DNA of 64,000 nucleotides from JAICSD01 sp035637115 (GTDB taxonomy: Bacteria > Acidobacteriota > Vicinamibacteria > Vicinamibacterales > 2-12-FULL-66-21), in NCBI GenBank assembly GCA_035637115.1, contig DASPXV010000199.1:1-64000 (forward strand), written 5' to 3'. A model generated the notes under the pieces. It made no database searches. It had not been told where the DNA came from and worked only from the letters and a program-made list of their open reading frames with translations. Positions 8,713 through 18,116 of this stretch are shown here, one piece after another; position 1 is the first letter of the stretch, and the number at the start of each line of letters is the position of its first letter. A program made the position numbers and the translations under genes.

Positions 8713-9486
8713 TCAGTACATCAGGACGATGAGCACCTTCGTTACCATGAAGTCCACGGCGATGACGGCGACCGAGCTCGCGACGACGGCGAGCTTCGTG
8801 GAGTTGCCGACTCCCTGCGTGCCCCCAGTCGTCCGCATGCCGACGTGGCAGCCGATGGTGACGATCGTAAGCCCGAGAAAGATCGGTTTGATGATGCCCA
8901 TCCAGATGTCCTGCATATAAAGGCCCTGGACGACGCTGCTCCAGTAGACCGTGCTGGCGACGTGGAACTGCAGCACGGTGACGATCCACCCGCCCACCAT
9001 GCCGATGGCGGTGGCGAGGATGCTGAGCAGCGGCATCATCAGCAGTCCCCCAAGCACGCGCGGCACGACCAGTTTGCGCACCGGGTCCGTGCCGAGCGCG
9101 CGAAGCGCCGAGATCTGATCCGTCACGAGCATGGACCCGAGTTCCGCCGCAATGCCGGACCCGACGCGCCCCGACACCATCAGGCCGCTGAGCACGGGCC
9201 CGAGCTCTTTCACCATGGAGGCGCTGATCAACTGCCCCACCATCGATCGCGCGCCGAACTTGTCGAGGGTCATCCCCGAGTTCAGCGCGAGGACCATCCC
9301 GGTGAAAAGGCCGGCGAGGAGCACGACGGTCAGCGACCCGATGCCGATCGAATCGAACTGCTCGATGACGTCGCGGTAGTAGATCGGCGGCGTGATGATC
9401 GCGCGTGCGACCTGGGCGAGCAGGCGAACGTACTCCTGGACCTCGAGGACGGCCGATTTCGACCACTCCTGGATCTTTGCCGCCAC
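8713..9486 (-). CDS. mlaE: MlaE-family ABC transporter permease
   Basis: This 257-residue inner-membrane protein has an N-terminal amphipathic helix and about five membrane helices, with the family signature ELGPVLSGLMVSGRVGSGIAAELGSM (about residues 95-120, shown here in part only as a label for the block). It forms the membrane channel for the MlaF ATPase and MlaD. The GTG start at 9486 is one base away from the stop of uvrB (9488-9490), so the two genes are co-transcribed and possibly coupled. Confidence 0.9.
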   Translation of the reverse strand: MAAKIQEWSKSAVLEVQEYVRLLAQVARAIITPPIYYRDVIEQFDSIGIGSLTVVLLAGLFTGMVLALNSGMTLDKFGARSMVGQLISASMVKELGPVLSGLMVSGRVGSGIAAELGSMLVTDQISALRALGTDPVRKLVVPRVLGGLLMMPLLSILATAIGMVGGWIVTVLQFHVASTVYWSSVVQGLYMQDIWMGIIKPIFLGLTIVTIGCHVGMRTTGGTQGVGNSTKLAVVASSVAVIAVDFMVTKVLIVLMY

Positions 9487-9487
9487 G

Positions 9488-11503
9488 CTAGCGCCGGCTC
9501 CCGGCCAGACCCAGCTCGCGGCTTTTCAACTGTTTGATGCGGTCGCGCAACGCGGCCGCCTTCTCGAACTCGAGGTTGTTCGCGGCGCCCTTCATCTGCA
9601 CCTGCAGGCCGGCGATGTGGGCGTCAAGCTCTCCCTGCGTCTTGAACATCCCCGCCTCGTCCGCCGTGGTCCCGACGGTCACGTAATCACGCTCGTAGAC
9701 GCTGCTCATCACCTCGTCGATGCTCTTCACGATCGACGCCGGCGTGATGCCGTGTTCGGCGTTGTAGGCCTCCTGGATCGTGCGGCGGCGATCGGTTTCC
9801 GCGATCGCCGTGCGCATCGAGTCCGTCATCTTGTCGGCGTACATGATGGCGCGCCCGTTCACATTTCGCGCGGCGCGCCCCACCGTCTGGATCAGCGAGC
9901 CCGCGGATCGCAGGAAGCCTTCCTTGTCGGCGTCGAGGATCGCCACCAGCGAGACTTCGGGCAGATCGAGCCCCTCTCGCAGCAGGTTTATGCCGACGAG
10001 CACGTCGAACGTGCCGCGGCGGAGGTCCCGCAGGATCTCGATGCGTTCGAGGGTTTCGATATCGGAGTGAAGGTATCGCACTTTGACGCCGAGTTCCTGA
10101 TAGTACTGCGTCAGGTCCTCCGCCATCCGCTTGGTGAGCGTCGTGACCAGGACGCGCTCGGCCCGAGCCGCACGCTCGCGAATCTCCGCAAGGAGGTCGT
10201 CCACCTGCCCTTTCACCGGGCGGATGTCGATGACCGGGTCGACGAGGCCCGTGGGACGGATGATCTGTTCGACCACCGCCCCGCCCGAACGCTGCAACTC
10301 GTACGGAGCAGGGGTGGCCGAGACGAAGAGGATCTGCGACACCCGCGATTCCCACTCCTCGAAATTCAGCGGGCGGTTATCGAGCGCGGATGGCAGGCGG
10401 AAGCCGTATGCGACCAGCACTTCCTTGCGCGACCGATCGCCGTGATACATGCCGCGGACCTGCGGGACGGTCTGGTGGCTCTCGTCGACGATGAACAGCG
10501 CGTCCGGCGGCAGGTAGTCGAGAAGCGTCGGTGGCGGCGCGCCCGGGGCACGGCCGGTCAGATGCCGCGCGTAGTTCTCGATGCCGTGGCAGTACCCGAT
10601 TTCCTTGATCATCTCGAGGTCGAACATCGTCCGCTGGTGCAGCCGATGCGCCTCGAGGACCTTCCCCTCCGACTCCAGTTTCGTCCGATACCACTCGAGC
10701 TCCGCCTTGATGCTGTCCACCGCGAGCTTCGTGCGCTCGCGCGGCGCGACGAAGTGCGTCTTCGGGTAGATCGCCACCTTGTCGTGCCGGCGGAGGGTCT
10801 TTCCGGTCAGCGGGTCGAACGTGCTCAGTTCGTCCACTTCATCGCCGAACAGCTCAATGCGCAGCGCGCTCTCTTCGTACGAGAGGTAGACCTCGACGAT
10901 GTCGCCGCGCACGCGGAACACGCCGCGCCCGAAGTCGTGGTCGTTGCGCTCGTACTGGATCTCGACGAGCTTGCGCAGGATCTGATCGCGCTCGATGCGC
11001 TGCCCGCGTTCCAGCGGCAGCATCATCCCGTAGTACGCCTCGGGAGAGCCGAGGCCGTAGATGCACGATACGCTCGCGACGATCACGACGTCGCGCCGCT
11101 CGAACAGCGATCGCGTGGCCGACAGCCGCATGCGGTCGATCTCGTCGTTGATCGTCGCTTCCTTCTCGATGTACGAGTCGGTGGTCGGAACGTAGGCCTC
11201 GGGCTGGTAGTAGTCGTAATAGCTGACGAAGTACTCGACGGCGTTCTCGGGGAAGAAGCGCTTGAACTCCTGATAGAGCTGTGCGGCGAGCGTTTTGTTG
11301 TGCGCCATCACCAGCGCCGGACGGTTCACGCGCGCGATGCACTGCGCCATCGTGAACGTCTTCCCGGACCCGGTCACCCCGAGCAGCACCTGCGAGTTGT
11401 CCCCGCGGTTCAATCCTTCGACCAGCTCGTCGATCGCGCGCGCCTGGTCGCCGCGCAGCTCGAAATCGGTGACGAGGTTAAAGCGGTCGTATTTCGACGC
11501 CAT
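9488..11503 (-). CDS. uvrB: Excinuclease ABC subunit B
   Basis: The 671-residue protein has Walker A GVTGSGKT (about residues 39-46), the beta-hairpin region with YYDYYQPEAYVP, helicase motifs including FIVDESH and VGRAARN, and a C-terminal UVR motif (about 625-660, EFEKAAALRDRIKQLK). UvrB verifies damage handed over by UvrA and recruits UvrC in nucleotide excision repair. It is full length and heads the operon that continues into mlaE. The ATG at 11503 is the natural start for this family (MASKYDRFNLVTDFELRGDQ). Confidence 0.97.
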   Translation of the reverse strand: MASKYDRFNLVTDFELRGDQARAIDELVEGLNRGDNSQVLLGVTGSGKTFTMAQCIARVNRPALVMAHNKTLAAQLYQEFKRFFPENAVEYFVSYYDYYQPEAYVPTTDSYIEKEATINDEIDRMRLSATRSLFERRDVVIVASVSCIYGLGSPEAYYGMMLPLERGQRIERDQILRKLVEIQYERNDHDFGRGVFRVRGDIVEVYLSYEESALRIELFGDEVDELSTFDPLTGKTLRRHDKVAIYPKTHFVAPRERTKLAVDSIKAELEWYRTKLESEGKVLEAHRLHQRTMFDLEMIKEIGYCHGIENYARHLTGRAPGAPPPTLLDYLPPDALFIVDESHQTVPQVRGMYHGDRSRKEVLVAYGFRLPSALDNRPLNFEEWESRVSQILFVSATPAPYELQRSGGAVVEQIIRPTGLVDPVIDIRPVKGQVDDLLAEIRERAARAERVLVTTLTKRMAEDLTQYYQELGVKVRYLHSDIETLERIEILRDLRRGTFDVLVGINLLREGLDLPEVSLVAILDADKEGFLRSAGSLIQTVGRAARNVNGRAIMYADKMTDSMRTAIAETDRRRTIQEAYNAEHGITPASIVKSIDEVMSSVYERDYVTVGTTADEAGMFKTQGELDAHIAGLQVQMKGAANNLEFEKAAALRDRIKQLKSRELGLAGSRR

Positions 11504-11549
11504 GGAACAGAAGATCGTACCACAAGGCGCAGACCGCCCGGGGCGGGGC

Positions 11550-12506
11550 TCAACGAGTGGCTTTATAGGGAGCGAAATAGCCGGAACGGGTTCGGAGGCG
11601 GACGCCCTTCAGATCCTTGCGAAGCAGCTTGATTTCGACGCTGCGCCAGGCGCCGTCGGCGCGGGAATCGGACGAGAGGTAGCCGAGCGAGTAGCGCGCC
11701 CCGAGCTCCTGCCGGATCTTTTCGAAGACGCCGCCGAGATCCTTCGCGACCCCCGGGAAGTAGGCCTGGCCGCCGGTGAGCTGGGCGACCCGTTCCATCT
11801 CACTGCGCTGCTGCATTCGATTGCTGCCCTGGTGCTCGATGTAGCCGATCGAATAGACCGTCACATCGGACGCTTTGCAGAGATCCAGCATGTCGTGGAA
11901 CGTGAGCGAGCTTCGCGTGTCGCCGCCATCCGTGTACAGGACGAGGACTTTCTGCCCATCTTGCGATTGCGCGCCGTTGAGATAGACGCCGATCGCGTCG
12001 TATAACGCGGTCCATCCATCCGGGCGCCGCGCACGGATCCGTTCGACCAGGCGCGGATAATCCTGCGGGTTGAAACGCGCGACGCGCACTTCGGTGTCGA
12101 AGTCGACGAGCGTCACGTCTGACGCCTGATCGAGCGTGTTGACGAACTTGACCGCGGCGGAACGGGCGTCCCTGATGTCGTCCGCCATGCTGCCACTCGT
12201 GTCGAGCAGCAGGCCGATGTGCAGCGGCGGCGCTTCTTCGGGAGTTCCCGCGATGAAATACTGCACCGACTGCTTCTTGCCGGCTTCGACGATTTCGAAG
12301 TCGTCCTTCGTGAGACCGGTGATCGGCTTCCCCTGCCTGTCGAGGACGCTGACTCCGAAGTGAACCAGATCGACGGTCGCGCGGAACGTCGTGTTGGGCT
12401 GTTGTTCCTGCGCGACGAGGGTCAGGGCGGCTGCGGCGACGAGAACGCAGGTGATCGCGACCCGGGGCATTTCGCCGCATGATAACGCCGCATACGCGCG
12501 CATCAA
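11550..12506 (-). CDS. Secreted VWFA domain protein (acidobacterial type)
   Basis: A von Willebrand factor A domain carries the MIDAS motif DTSGS (residues 102-106), the Thr of PDGWTALYD and the Asp of YTDGGDTRS, so the metal site looks complete. N-terminal to it is a short beta domain (about 40-90, VSVLDRQGKPITGLTKDDF) typical of the acidobacterial VWFA-related family. A signal peptide follows the second Met at residue 13 (12470), which may be the true start. The annotated ATG at 12506 overlaps the upstream stop as ATGA. Probably periplasmic or surface protein interactions; partner unknown. Confidence 0.85.
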   Translation of the reverse strand: MMRAYAALSCGEMPRVAITCVLVAAAALTLVAQEQQPNTTFRATVDLVHFGVSVLDRQGKPITGLTKDDFEIVEAGKKQSVQYFIAGTPEEAPPLHIGLLLDTSGSMADDIRDARSAAVKFVNTLDQASDVTLVDFDTEVRVARFNPQDYPRLVERIRARRPDGWTALYDAIGVYLNGAQSQDGQKVLVLYTDGGDTRSSLTFHDMLDLCKASDVTVYSIGYIEHQGSNRMQQRSEMERVAQLTGGQAYFPGVAKDLGGVFEKIRQELGARYSLGYLSSDSRADGAWRSVEIKLLRKDLKGVRLRTRSGYFAPYKATR

Positions 12507-15187
12507 AAGACTTTGTAACCGCTGAGCCGCACCACCTGCGTACCCTTGCGTCCGTTCGTATCAATGCCGGCGAATCCGTATCCCCATTCGACCGACAGCA
12601 GCGTTCTGAACGGACCGGGCGCTTCGAGCGCGCTGCCGAGACCCGCGTAGTGACGAAGACCGGGACCAAATCCTGGATCGTGCACCGCAGCGCTGTCCGC
12701 GAAACCATCGAGGCGGACGGCGCCGAGAGAAAACGCCGCCGCGGTCCGCAGCACCGCGCCGCGATCGTACCGAATCAGCGCCGACGGATATCCGTGCAGG
12801 CGATTGTCGAACGTGCCGAACGCGTAACGGCTGAAGCGGTCGAGATCGCGCCCGCTCATCGCCGCGGCTTCAACTCTCGTCGTGATGCGAGGGTTCACCA
12901 CCTGCGAGCGCAGAACACTCGCGCCGAAGCGTTGGAAATCCGCGTGAGCAGGGCTGTATGCATCGGCATCCGCAAGTCCCCACCGGCGCCATCCAATCCT
13001 GCGCGCGTAACTGCCCCAGACCGTAGCCTGCCAGCCCGCGCGCTGCGCGTCGAGTCCCACACGAACTGCATGCGCGTTCTGATTGCGCGGGATCGCAAAC
13101 GTGGGCGCGGTGACGTCTCCGCGTCCGAACCGGTTGTAGTCCCAGTCGTATTCGAGGCGCAGCGCCGTCCGCGCGGACAGCGGCCGCAGCAGCCACACCG
13201 CCGCCTGCCCGGGGCGCTGCCGAATATCCAGCTCATATTGCTCGCGGCCGCGGTCGAACGCGCGGTCGTTATAGGAAGACGCAATGCCGAAGGCGCGCCC
13301 GGCGAGCTGCCACCGCGTGCCATGCAGCGATGGCGCCGAGAACGCCACCTGCCCATAACTGCCGCCGAAGAATCCGCTGAACTGCGCCCCGGTGCCAAAC
13401 AGATTGAAGTCCACGTAACTCAATCCGGCAAACGGCAGCGGCGTCGAGATGTTGGGATCGACGATGACGCCGAAGGCGAACGTACGGATCCGTTCCGCGC
13501 GGCCGGCAACGGCGCGCAGAGACTCCGGTGTGCCCGCTTCCGCTTTTCGGCTTTCCGTTGTTCTCGCCAAGTACCGAAACCCATTCGCAGTCTCGCGCAG
13601 CATGACGTCCGCGGAGGCATGTGCCGCCGAGCGCTCGGCCGCAAACTCGGCGCGATTGATCCCATGCTGCGCGATGGCCAGCACGCGATGGATCGGCGTC
13701 CGCACGCTCGCCCCTTCGTAAGTCTGTCGCACGTCGGATCGCGCCAGCAGCCAGCGCCCGTCTGCGTCCGGCGCAAAGTCGTCGGTCTGCTCCGACGCCG
13801 TGATCGGTCCCTTCAGCCCTGTCTGCGTGGCGGCGACGCGCAGCATCCCGAACGTCGCAACGTCGATCCACGCGCGACCCTCGAAGAGTGACTCCCCGGC
13901 CGTCCGCGGTGAAAAACCGACGACGTACGTGGCGCGGCCACGCAAGGACTCGCGGCCGACCAGTCGATAGCGATAGAGATCCGACAGCGTGATCGTCAGC
14001 GGCGGCGCCGCGGCACGTTCGGGTTCGATGATTGGAAGCCGCGGGACGCCGCCGTTCGCGTTGAACGCGACGCCGTTCACGCGGATGTTTCGTTGACGGA
14101 TTTCGGTCTCTGAGCCCTGGTAGATGGTCGTCTCCGAGGTGATCGTCACGGGAGCGACGAAACCCGGGGCTTCGAACGTCAGTGTGAGGGTTCCGATGGC
14201 AATGTCGGTCCGGATGCCCGCGGCCTGCCGCGCGGCCGCAGCCTGGTGGCGCGCGACAATTTCTTCCGCGGTCAGCGTGCGCGAGCCAGCGACGTGCACT
14301 CCTTGGGCAAAGCGTTCGCTCGTGCCCGCGTGCACGAGGAAGGCAGACGACGACCCCAGATCGAAGCGATCGATCGCGGCGCCAGGCATGTCTGATGTCA
14401 CCGTTGCCGGTGCGGGACAAGATGCCGTGACGGCAACGAGATCGAGCGTCCGCGGATTGAGGAACGCAGGGATGCGGCGATCCTCGCCGCATGACAGCGC
14501 GCGATCGCGTACTGCGACGAGTCCTTCCGGAAACCACGCCTGCAGCGATGCCGCTGCCGCGGCAATATCGCTCGCCACGGCGGGATTCGATGGCAGCATG
14601 CGGACGACGAACGAACTCGGCGTTCGCTCGACGAGTGCTTCGCTGCGCTCGATCGGTGCCGCCGGTGCGATGACGTCGTTCAGGTACGGGACGACGCCCC
14701 GATCGCGTAACGCCGCTGCCGCCGCAGCCGTCGCCGCGACGAGCAACGTCGCGTTCGGACGCTGCCCGCGCGCCGCAGAGAGCGCCTGTTTCAGCTCGAA
14801 CGCGGTGCGCTCAGGATCCTGGACCGCAGCGTCGAAGACGAACGTCTCGACATCCGCCGCGAGCGCGGCGTCATCCGGCGCCGGAACGCCGGTCAGGTGC
14901 AACCCGGCTCGCCCGCCGCGGCGACGCACGTCAGACAGAAGCGCACTCCACGTCGCCGCAGGCGTCGAGGGCGCGATCCGAATCAGCACCCGCATTCCGT
15001 TGAGCGCAGTTGGCAGCGAACTCGCCTGCCCCGGCTCGATGGTGAGGGCCTGGCACGCGACGCACGGCACGGAACTCTGCGCTATTCGAGCGTCTGCGCC
15101 CTGCTGCGTCGAAAGCGCCTCAGCCCTAAGCCCGACAAGTAACAGAAAGTAGGCGTATACTAGGGGTTTGGCGTGCCTCTGCCTCAC
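12503..15187 (-). CDS. Predicted outer-membrane protein of unknown function
   Basis: I choose GTG 15187 because it gives a normal signal peptide (basic start R-Q-R-H-A-K, then a hydrophobic stretch) and leaves room for the divergent gene; an ATG at 15247 would overlap that gene. The 894-residue protein has an N-terminal alpha/beta part (to about 280), a middle region, and from about 560 many alternating beta strands rich in aromatic and small residues ending in Phe, the usual signal of a BAM-inserted barrel. Four nearby cysteines (two in PCVACQ) could form disulfides. No named family recognised. It is coupled to the VWFA gene. Confidence 0.7.
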   Translation of the reverse strand: MRQRHAKPLVYAYFLLLVGLRAEALSTQQGADARIAQSSVPCVACQALTIEPGQASSLPTALNGMRVLIRIAPSTPAATWSALLSDVRRRGGRAGLHLTGVPAPDDAALAADVETFVFDAAVQDPERTAFELKQALSAARGQRPNATLLVAATAAAAAALRDRGVVPYLNDVIAPAAPIERSEALVERTPSSFVVRMLPSNPAVASDIAAAAASLQAWFPEGLVAVRDRALSCGEDRRIPAFLNPRTLDLVAVTASCPAPATVTSDMPGAAIDRFDLGSSSAFLVHAGTSERFAQGVHVAGSRTLTAEEIVARHQAAAARQAAGIRTDIAIGTLTLTFEAPGFVAPVTITSETTIYQGSETEIRQRNIRVNGVAFNANGGVPRLPIIEPERAAAPPLTITLSDLYRYRLVGRESLRGRATYVVGFSPRTAGESLFEGRAWIDVATFGMLRVAATQTGLKGPITASEQTDDFAPDADGRWLLARSDVRQTYEGASVRTPIHRVLAIAQHGINRAEFAAERSAAHASADVMLRETANGFRYLARTTESRKAEAGTPESLRAVAGRAERIRTFAFGVIVDPNISTPLPFAGLSYVDFNLFGTGAQFSGFFGGSYGQVAFSAPSLHGTRWQLAGRAFGIASSYNDRAFDRGREQYELDIRQRPGQAAVWLLRPLSARTALRLEYDWDYNRFGRGDVTAPTFAIPRNQNAHAVRVGLDAQRAGWQATVWGSYARRIGWRRWGLADADAYSPAHADFQRFGASVLRSQVVNPRITTRVEAAAMSGRDLDRFSRYAFGTFDNRLHGYPSALIRYDRGAVLRTAAAFSLGAVRLDGFADSAAVHDPGFGPGLRHYAGLGSALEAPGPFRTLLSVEWGYGFAGIDTNGRKGTQVVRLSGYKVF
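15132..15161 (+). promoter_or_regulatory. Putative sigma-70 promoter for the DHH phosphoesterase gene
   Basis: CCGACA (15132-15137) and TATACT (15156-15161) are separated by 18 bases. The -10 matches five of six consensus bases. It lies within the signal-peptide region of the divergent minus-strand gene. Transcription would begin near 15168, leaving a leader of about 60 bases. Confidence 0.4.
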
Positions 15188-15230
15188 GGTGAAGGCGTAG
15201 TGCAGGGCCGGGACCCTGCCGGGATCTAAG

Positions 15231-16652
15231 TTGCGCGTTCTGGCCATCTGTCAGGATGAATTGGTCATCCGGTCGCTCGACGAAGTACTGCTGCCGAGCT
15301 TCGAGGTTGACTTCCTTGTCGAAAGCCGGCCCCTCGCCCGACGTCTCCACGACGCCGGCATCGAGGTCACGGCCGGCGACCCGAGGCGCGTCGACACCTA
15401 CCTGAAAGCCGACATCTCCCCCAACACCTGCTGCATCATCGAAGACAGCGGCAAACGCAGCGTCAAGAAAATCGTCGAATCGGTCCGCGACGCGGGCGGC
15501 ACGCTGGTCTACGTCCTTCACACGGGCAAACGCGGGGCCAACGGCAGGACCGACGTCGACGGCGGCGGCGAGGTCACGCATCTGAGCCTGTCGGAGCTGC
15601 TGCGTCCCACGCTCGTGACGGAGCTGAGCCGCTCGATGACGCGCGCGCGCGTGCAGCAATACCAGCGCTACTTCGCCGACGCGGACCGCGTCCTGATTCT
15701 CCTCCACAACGACCCCGATCCGGATGCGCTCGCCAGCGGGCTCGCGCTGCGCAACCTGCTGCGCCGGACGAAGACGACGGCGATCATCGGGGCGATGCAG
15801 GGGGTGACGCGACCGGAAAACCTGCGGATGGCCAACATGCTCGACATCCACGTCGAGCAGATCACGCCGTTGTCGTTCGCCGGCTTCGACCGGATTGCCA
15901 CCGTCGACGTGCAGCCGCACTATTTCGGCGGCATGCTCGATCGCGCCGATCTGGTCATCGACCATCACCCGGAACATCCCGGCTACAGCGCGGTCTTCAA
16001 GGACATTCGCGCGGACTACGGCTCCACGTCGACGATCCTGACCGAGCACCTGCGGGCCGTCGACGTGAACATCTCGGAACGCACGGCGACGGCGATGCTC
16101 TACGCGATCAAGTCGGACACGCTCTTTTTCGCGCGTCACACCAACCGCGTCGATCTCGAGGCATTCACGTTCCTCTACCCGCTCGCCGACGCGGCGCTGA
16201 TCCGCAAGATGGAAGGAGCGGAAATCACGCTCGAGCGCCTCGAGTACGTGACGCGCGCGAGCAAGAACGGCATCCTGCGCGAGCAGGTCTTCACGGCCTT
16301 CGTCGGCGAGGCGCCGCGCGAAGACTTCATCCCCTACACCGCCGATTTTTTTCTGCAGCTCGAGGACGTGAAGTGGACGATCCTGGCGGGCTTCGTCGGC
16401 CAGACGCTCATCGTGAGCGTGCGCAACCTGGGTTACTCGCGGAACGCGGGTGAATTCGTGAAGCGCTGGTTCGCCGACATCGGCTCCGCCGGCGGCCACC
16501 GCGCGATGGCCAAGGCGGTGGTGCCGATCGATCGCTTCCGCGCGAAGTACGGAAATCTCGACGGCCCTGCGCTCACCGCGCGACTTGCCGAGATGGCCGA
16601 ACAATTCCTCCACGAACCAGCCGCCGAGAAGAAACTGATCGTCGCACGGTAA
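15231..16652 (+). CDS. DHH-family phosphoesterase with N-terminal TrkA-N-like domain
   Basis: The 473-residue protein starts at TTG 15231; no ATG or GTG fits better. Residues 1-130 look like a Rossmann TrkA-N/NAD-binding fold. The DHH catalytic set is intact: NDPDPDA (160-166), VDVQPH (225-230) and DHH (244-246). A DHHA1 domain follows with GSAGGHR near residue 430. DHH/DHHA1 proteins cleave phosphodiester bonds in cyclic dinucleotides, oligoribonucleotides or pAp; without a GGDEF or PAS domain it is not a standard GdpP. Substrate is undetermined. The TrkA-N fusion suggests control by a bound nucleotide or a link to ion transport. Confidence 0.85.
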   Translation: MRVLAICQDELVIRSLDEVLLPSFEVDFLVESRPLARRLHDAGIEVTAGDPRRVDTYLKADISPNTCCIIEDSGKRSVKKIVESVRDAGGTLVYVLHTGKRGANGRTDVDGGGEVTHLSLSELLRPTLVTELSRSMTRARVQQYQRYFADADRVLILLHNDPDPDALASGLALRNLLRRTKTTAIIGAMQGVTRPENLRMANMLDIHVEQITPLSFAGFDRIATVDVQPHYFGGMLDRADLVIDHHPEHPGYSAVFKDIRADYGSTSTILTEHLRAVDVNISERTATAMLYAIKSDTLFFARHTNRVDLEAFTFLYPLADAALIRKMEGAEITLERLEYVTRASKNGILREQVFTAFVGEAPREDFIPYTADFFLQLEDVKWTILAGFVGQTLIVSVRNLGYSRNAGEFVKRWFADIGSAGGHRAMAKAVVPIDRFRAKYGNLDGPALTARLAEMAEQFLHEPAAEKKLIVAR

Positions 16653-16721
16653 CTCCTGAGACTCGCCGCATCGCGCTCTTTCACTCGAAGGTGTCGAAGT
16701 GCCGCGAACGAATCGAAGGAG

Positions 16722-16928
16722 CGCAAGATGGATCTTTCGGCCTTCGAAGGTTCGAAGTTCGAAGGTGAATCCGGTTTCCTTCGAGACCTTCGCGTCGCTT
16801 CGAAGCCCTCCGAGTTCAAGTTGAAGGATCCGCAAGATGGATCCTTCGACCTTCGAAGACTTTGAAGCGCGAAGGTGAATCTCGTTTCCTTCGAGACCTT
16901 CGCGTCGCTTCGAGTCCTTCGAGTTCAA
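16722..16928. repeat. Two ~98-bp direct copies, 109-bp period, rich in TTCGAAGG
   Basis: Copy 1 (16722-16819) and copy 2 (16831-16928) both begin CGCAAGATGGATC and end GAGTTCAA, with roughly 88 percent identity and two single-base indels. The units are dense in the half-palindrome TTCGAAGG. The region lies between convergent genes, and copy 2 contains the stop codon (16925-16927) of the trans-sulfuration enzyme. No gene is present in 16653-16924. Confidence 0.85.
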
Positions 16929-18115
16929 TTCGACATGTCGCTGTGCGGCCAGGCGCTGTTGAGCGCTTGATCGAGGTCTTCGATCAGATCTTGTGGGTCT
17001 TCCAAGCCGATCGACAGTCGCGCCATACTTCGCGTAACGCCAGCGTCGGCGAGTTGCGCGTCGGTGTGGCCCCACTGTGAGGTAAGGACCGGAAGGCTGC
17101 AGAGGCTTTCCACGCCGCCGAGACTCGCGGCGCGGCGGAAGACTTTCAGGCGATCGAAGAAGCGTTCGGCGCGGTCCTGGCCGCCGCCGACATCCAGGCA
17201 CACCATCCCGCCGAAGCCTTTCATCTGCTTCTTCGCGAGCGCGTGATCGGGATGGGACTCGAGGCCTGGATAGTAGACCTTGGCGATCCGCTTGTCTTTC
17301 TCCAGCCACCGCGCCACGGCTAGGCCGCTGGCGTTGTGCCGCTCGATGCGGACGTCAAGCGTCTTCAAGCCGCGGCCGATCGCGTATGCGGCCTGCGGAT
17401 CGATGATCCCGCCGAGCATGCGTCGTGCCTTCTCGACGTCCTTCAACAGCGCCGCTGACCCTGCGAGCAGGCCCGCCGTCACGTCGCTGTGGCCGTTGAT
17501 GTACTTCGTGACGCTCTCCATGACCATGTCCACGCCGAGCGCGATGGGCTGCTGGTTGAGCGGGCTCGCGAACGTGTTGTCGATGATCGAGATGACCCCC
17601 TTCTTGCGGCAGGCTGACGCGATCGCGGCCACATCGACGCAGCGCAGCGTCGGATTGATGGGGGACTCGAACCACAGCACTCTCGTTTTGTCGCCCAGCA
17701 GCTGGTCCGGCCGGCTCAATTCGTCGAGCGTCGCGAACCGGACCTGGATGCCATAGTGCGGGAACATGTCGGCGAGGAGGTGCAGCGTGCCGCCGTAGAT
17801 CGCCGCGCTGCACACGACTTCGTCGCCCGACTTCAACAGCGCGAGCAACGCCGTGGACGTGGCCGCCATCCCGCTGCCGAGCAGCATCGCGGTCTCGGCT
17901 CCTTCGATGGCGGCAAGCGTCTTCTCGACGGCGGCAACCGTCGGATTGCCGTAGCGTGTGTAGAGGAATTTCGCCGTTCGCCCCTCGTTGTAGGCGCGGA
18001 CTTCCGCGGCATCTTCGAAGATGAACGTCGTCGTTTCGTAAATCGGCGTCGTCAGCGGTTCGGCATCCCGATTCCCGCCCTGACTCCCCTGGACTATCTG
18101 CGTGGCTGGGCGCAT
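16925..18115 (-). CDS. Trans-sulfuration PLP enzyme (cystathionine gamma-synthase / sulfhydrylase family)
   Basis: This 396-residue fold-type I PLP enzyme has YTRYGNPT (52-59), the cofactor Asp in IDNTFASP (D179) and the Schiff-base Lys in SVTKYINGHSD (K204). The family includes cystathionine gamma-synthase, O-succinylhomoserine sulfhydrylase, cystathionine gamma-lyase and methionine gamma-lyase. Sequence by eye does not separate these, so the exact reaction in methionine/cysteine metabolism is open. The ribosome site AAGGATC precedes the ATG, and the 5' flank is a heptamer array. Confidence 0.88.
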   Translation of the reverse strand: MRPATQIVQGSQGGNRDAEPLTTPIYETTTFIFEDAAEVRAYNEGRTAKFLYTRYGNPTVAAVEKTLAAIEGAETAMLLGSGMAATSTALLALLKSGDEVVCSAAIYGGTLHLLADMFPHYGIQVRFATLDELSRPDQLLGDKTRVLWFESPINPTLRCVDVAAIASACRKKGVISIIDNTFASPLNQQPIALGVDMVMESVTKYINGHSDVTAGLLAGSAALLKDVEKARRMLGGIIDPQAAYAIGRGLKTLDVRIERHNASGLAVARWLEKDKRIAKVYYPGLESHPDHALAKKQMKGFGGMVCLDVGGGQDRAERFFDRLKVFRRAASLGGVESLCSLPVLTSQWGHTDAQLADAGVTRSMARLSIGLEDPQDLIEDLDQALNSAWPHSDMSN

Positions 18116-18116
18116 A

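Noticed and set aside
7856..9466. One 536-residue frame covering both mlaE and mlaF
   Set aside because: Only the part after 8707 has ABC ATPase sequence; the rest is an out-of-frame shadow of mlaE, which is intact in its own frame.
15126..17309. 727-residue minus-strand frame opposite the DHH gene
   Set aside because: It is the antisense of a well-supported gene and reads through the 109-bp repeat; arginine-rich without domains.
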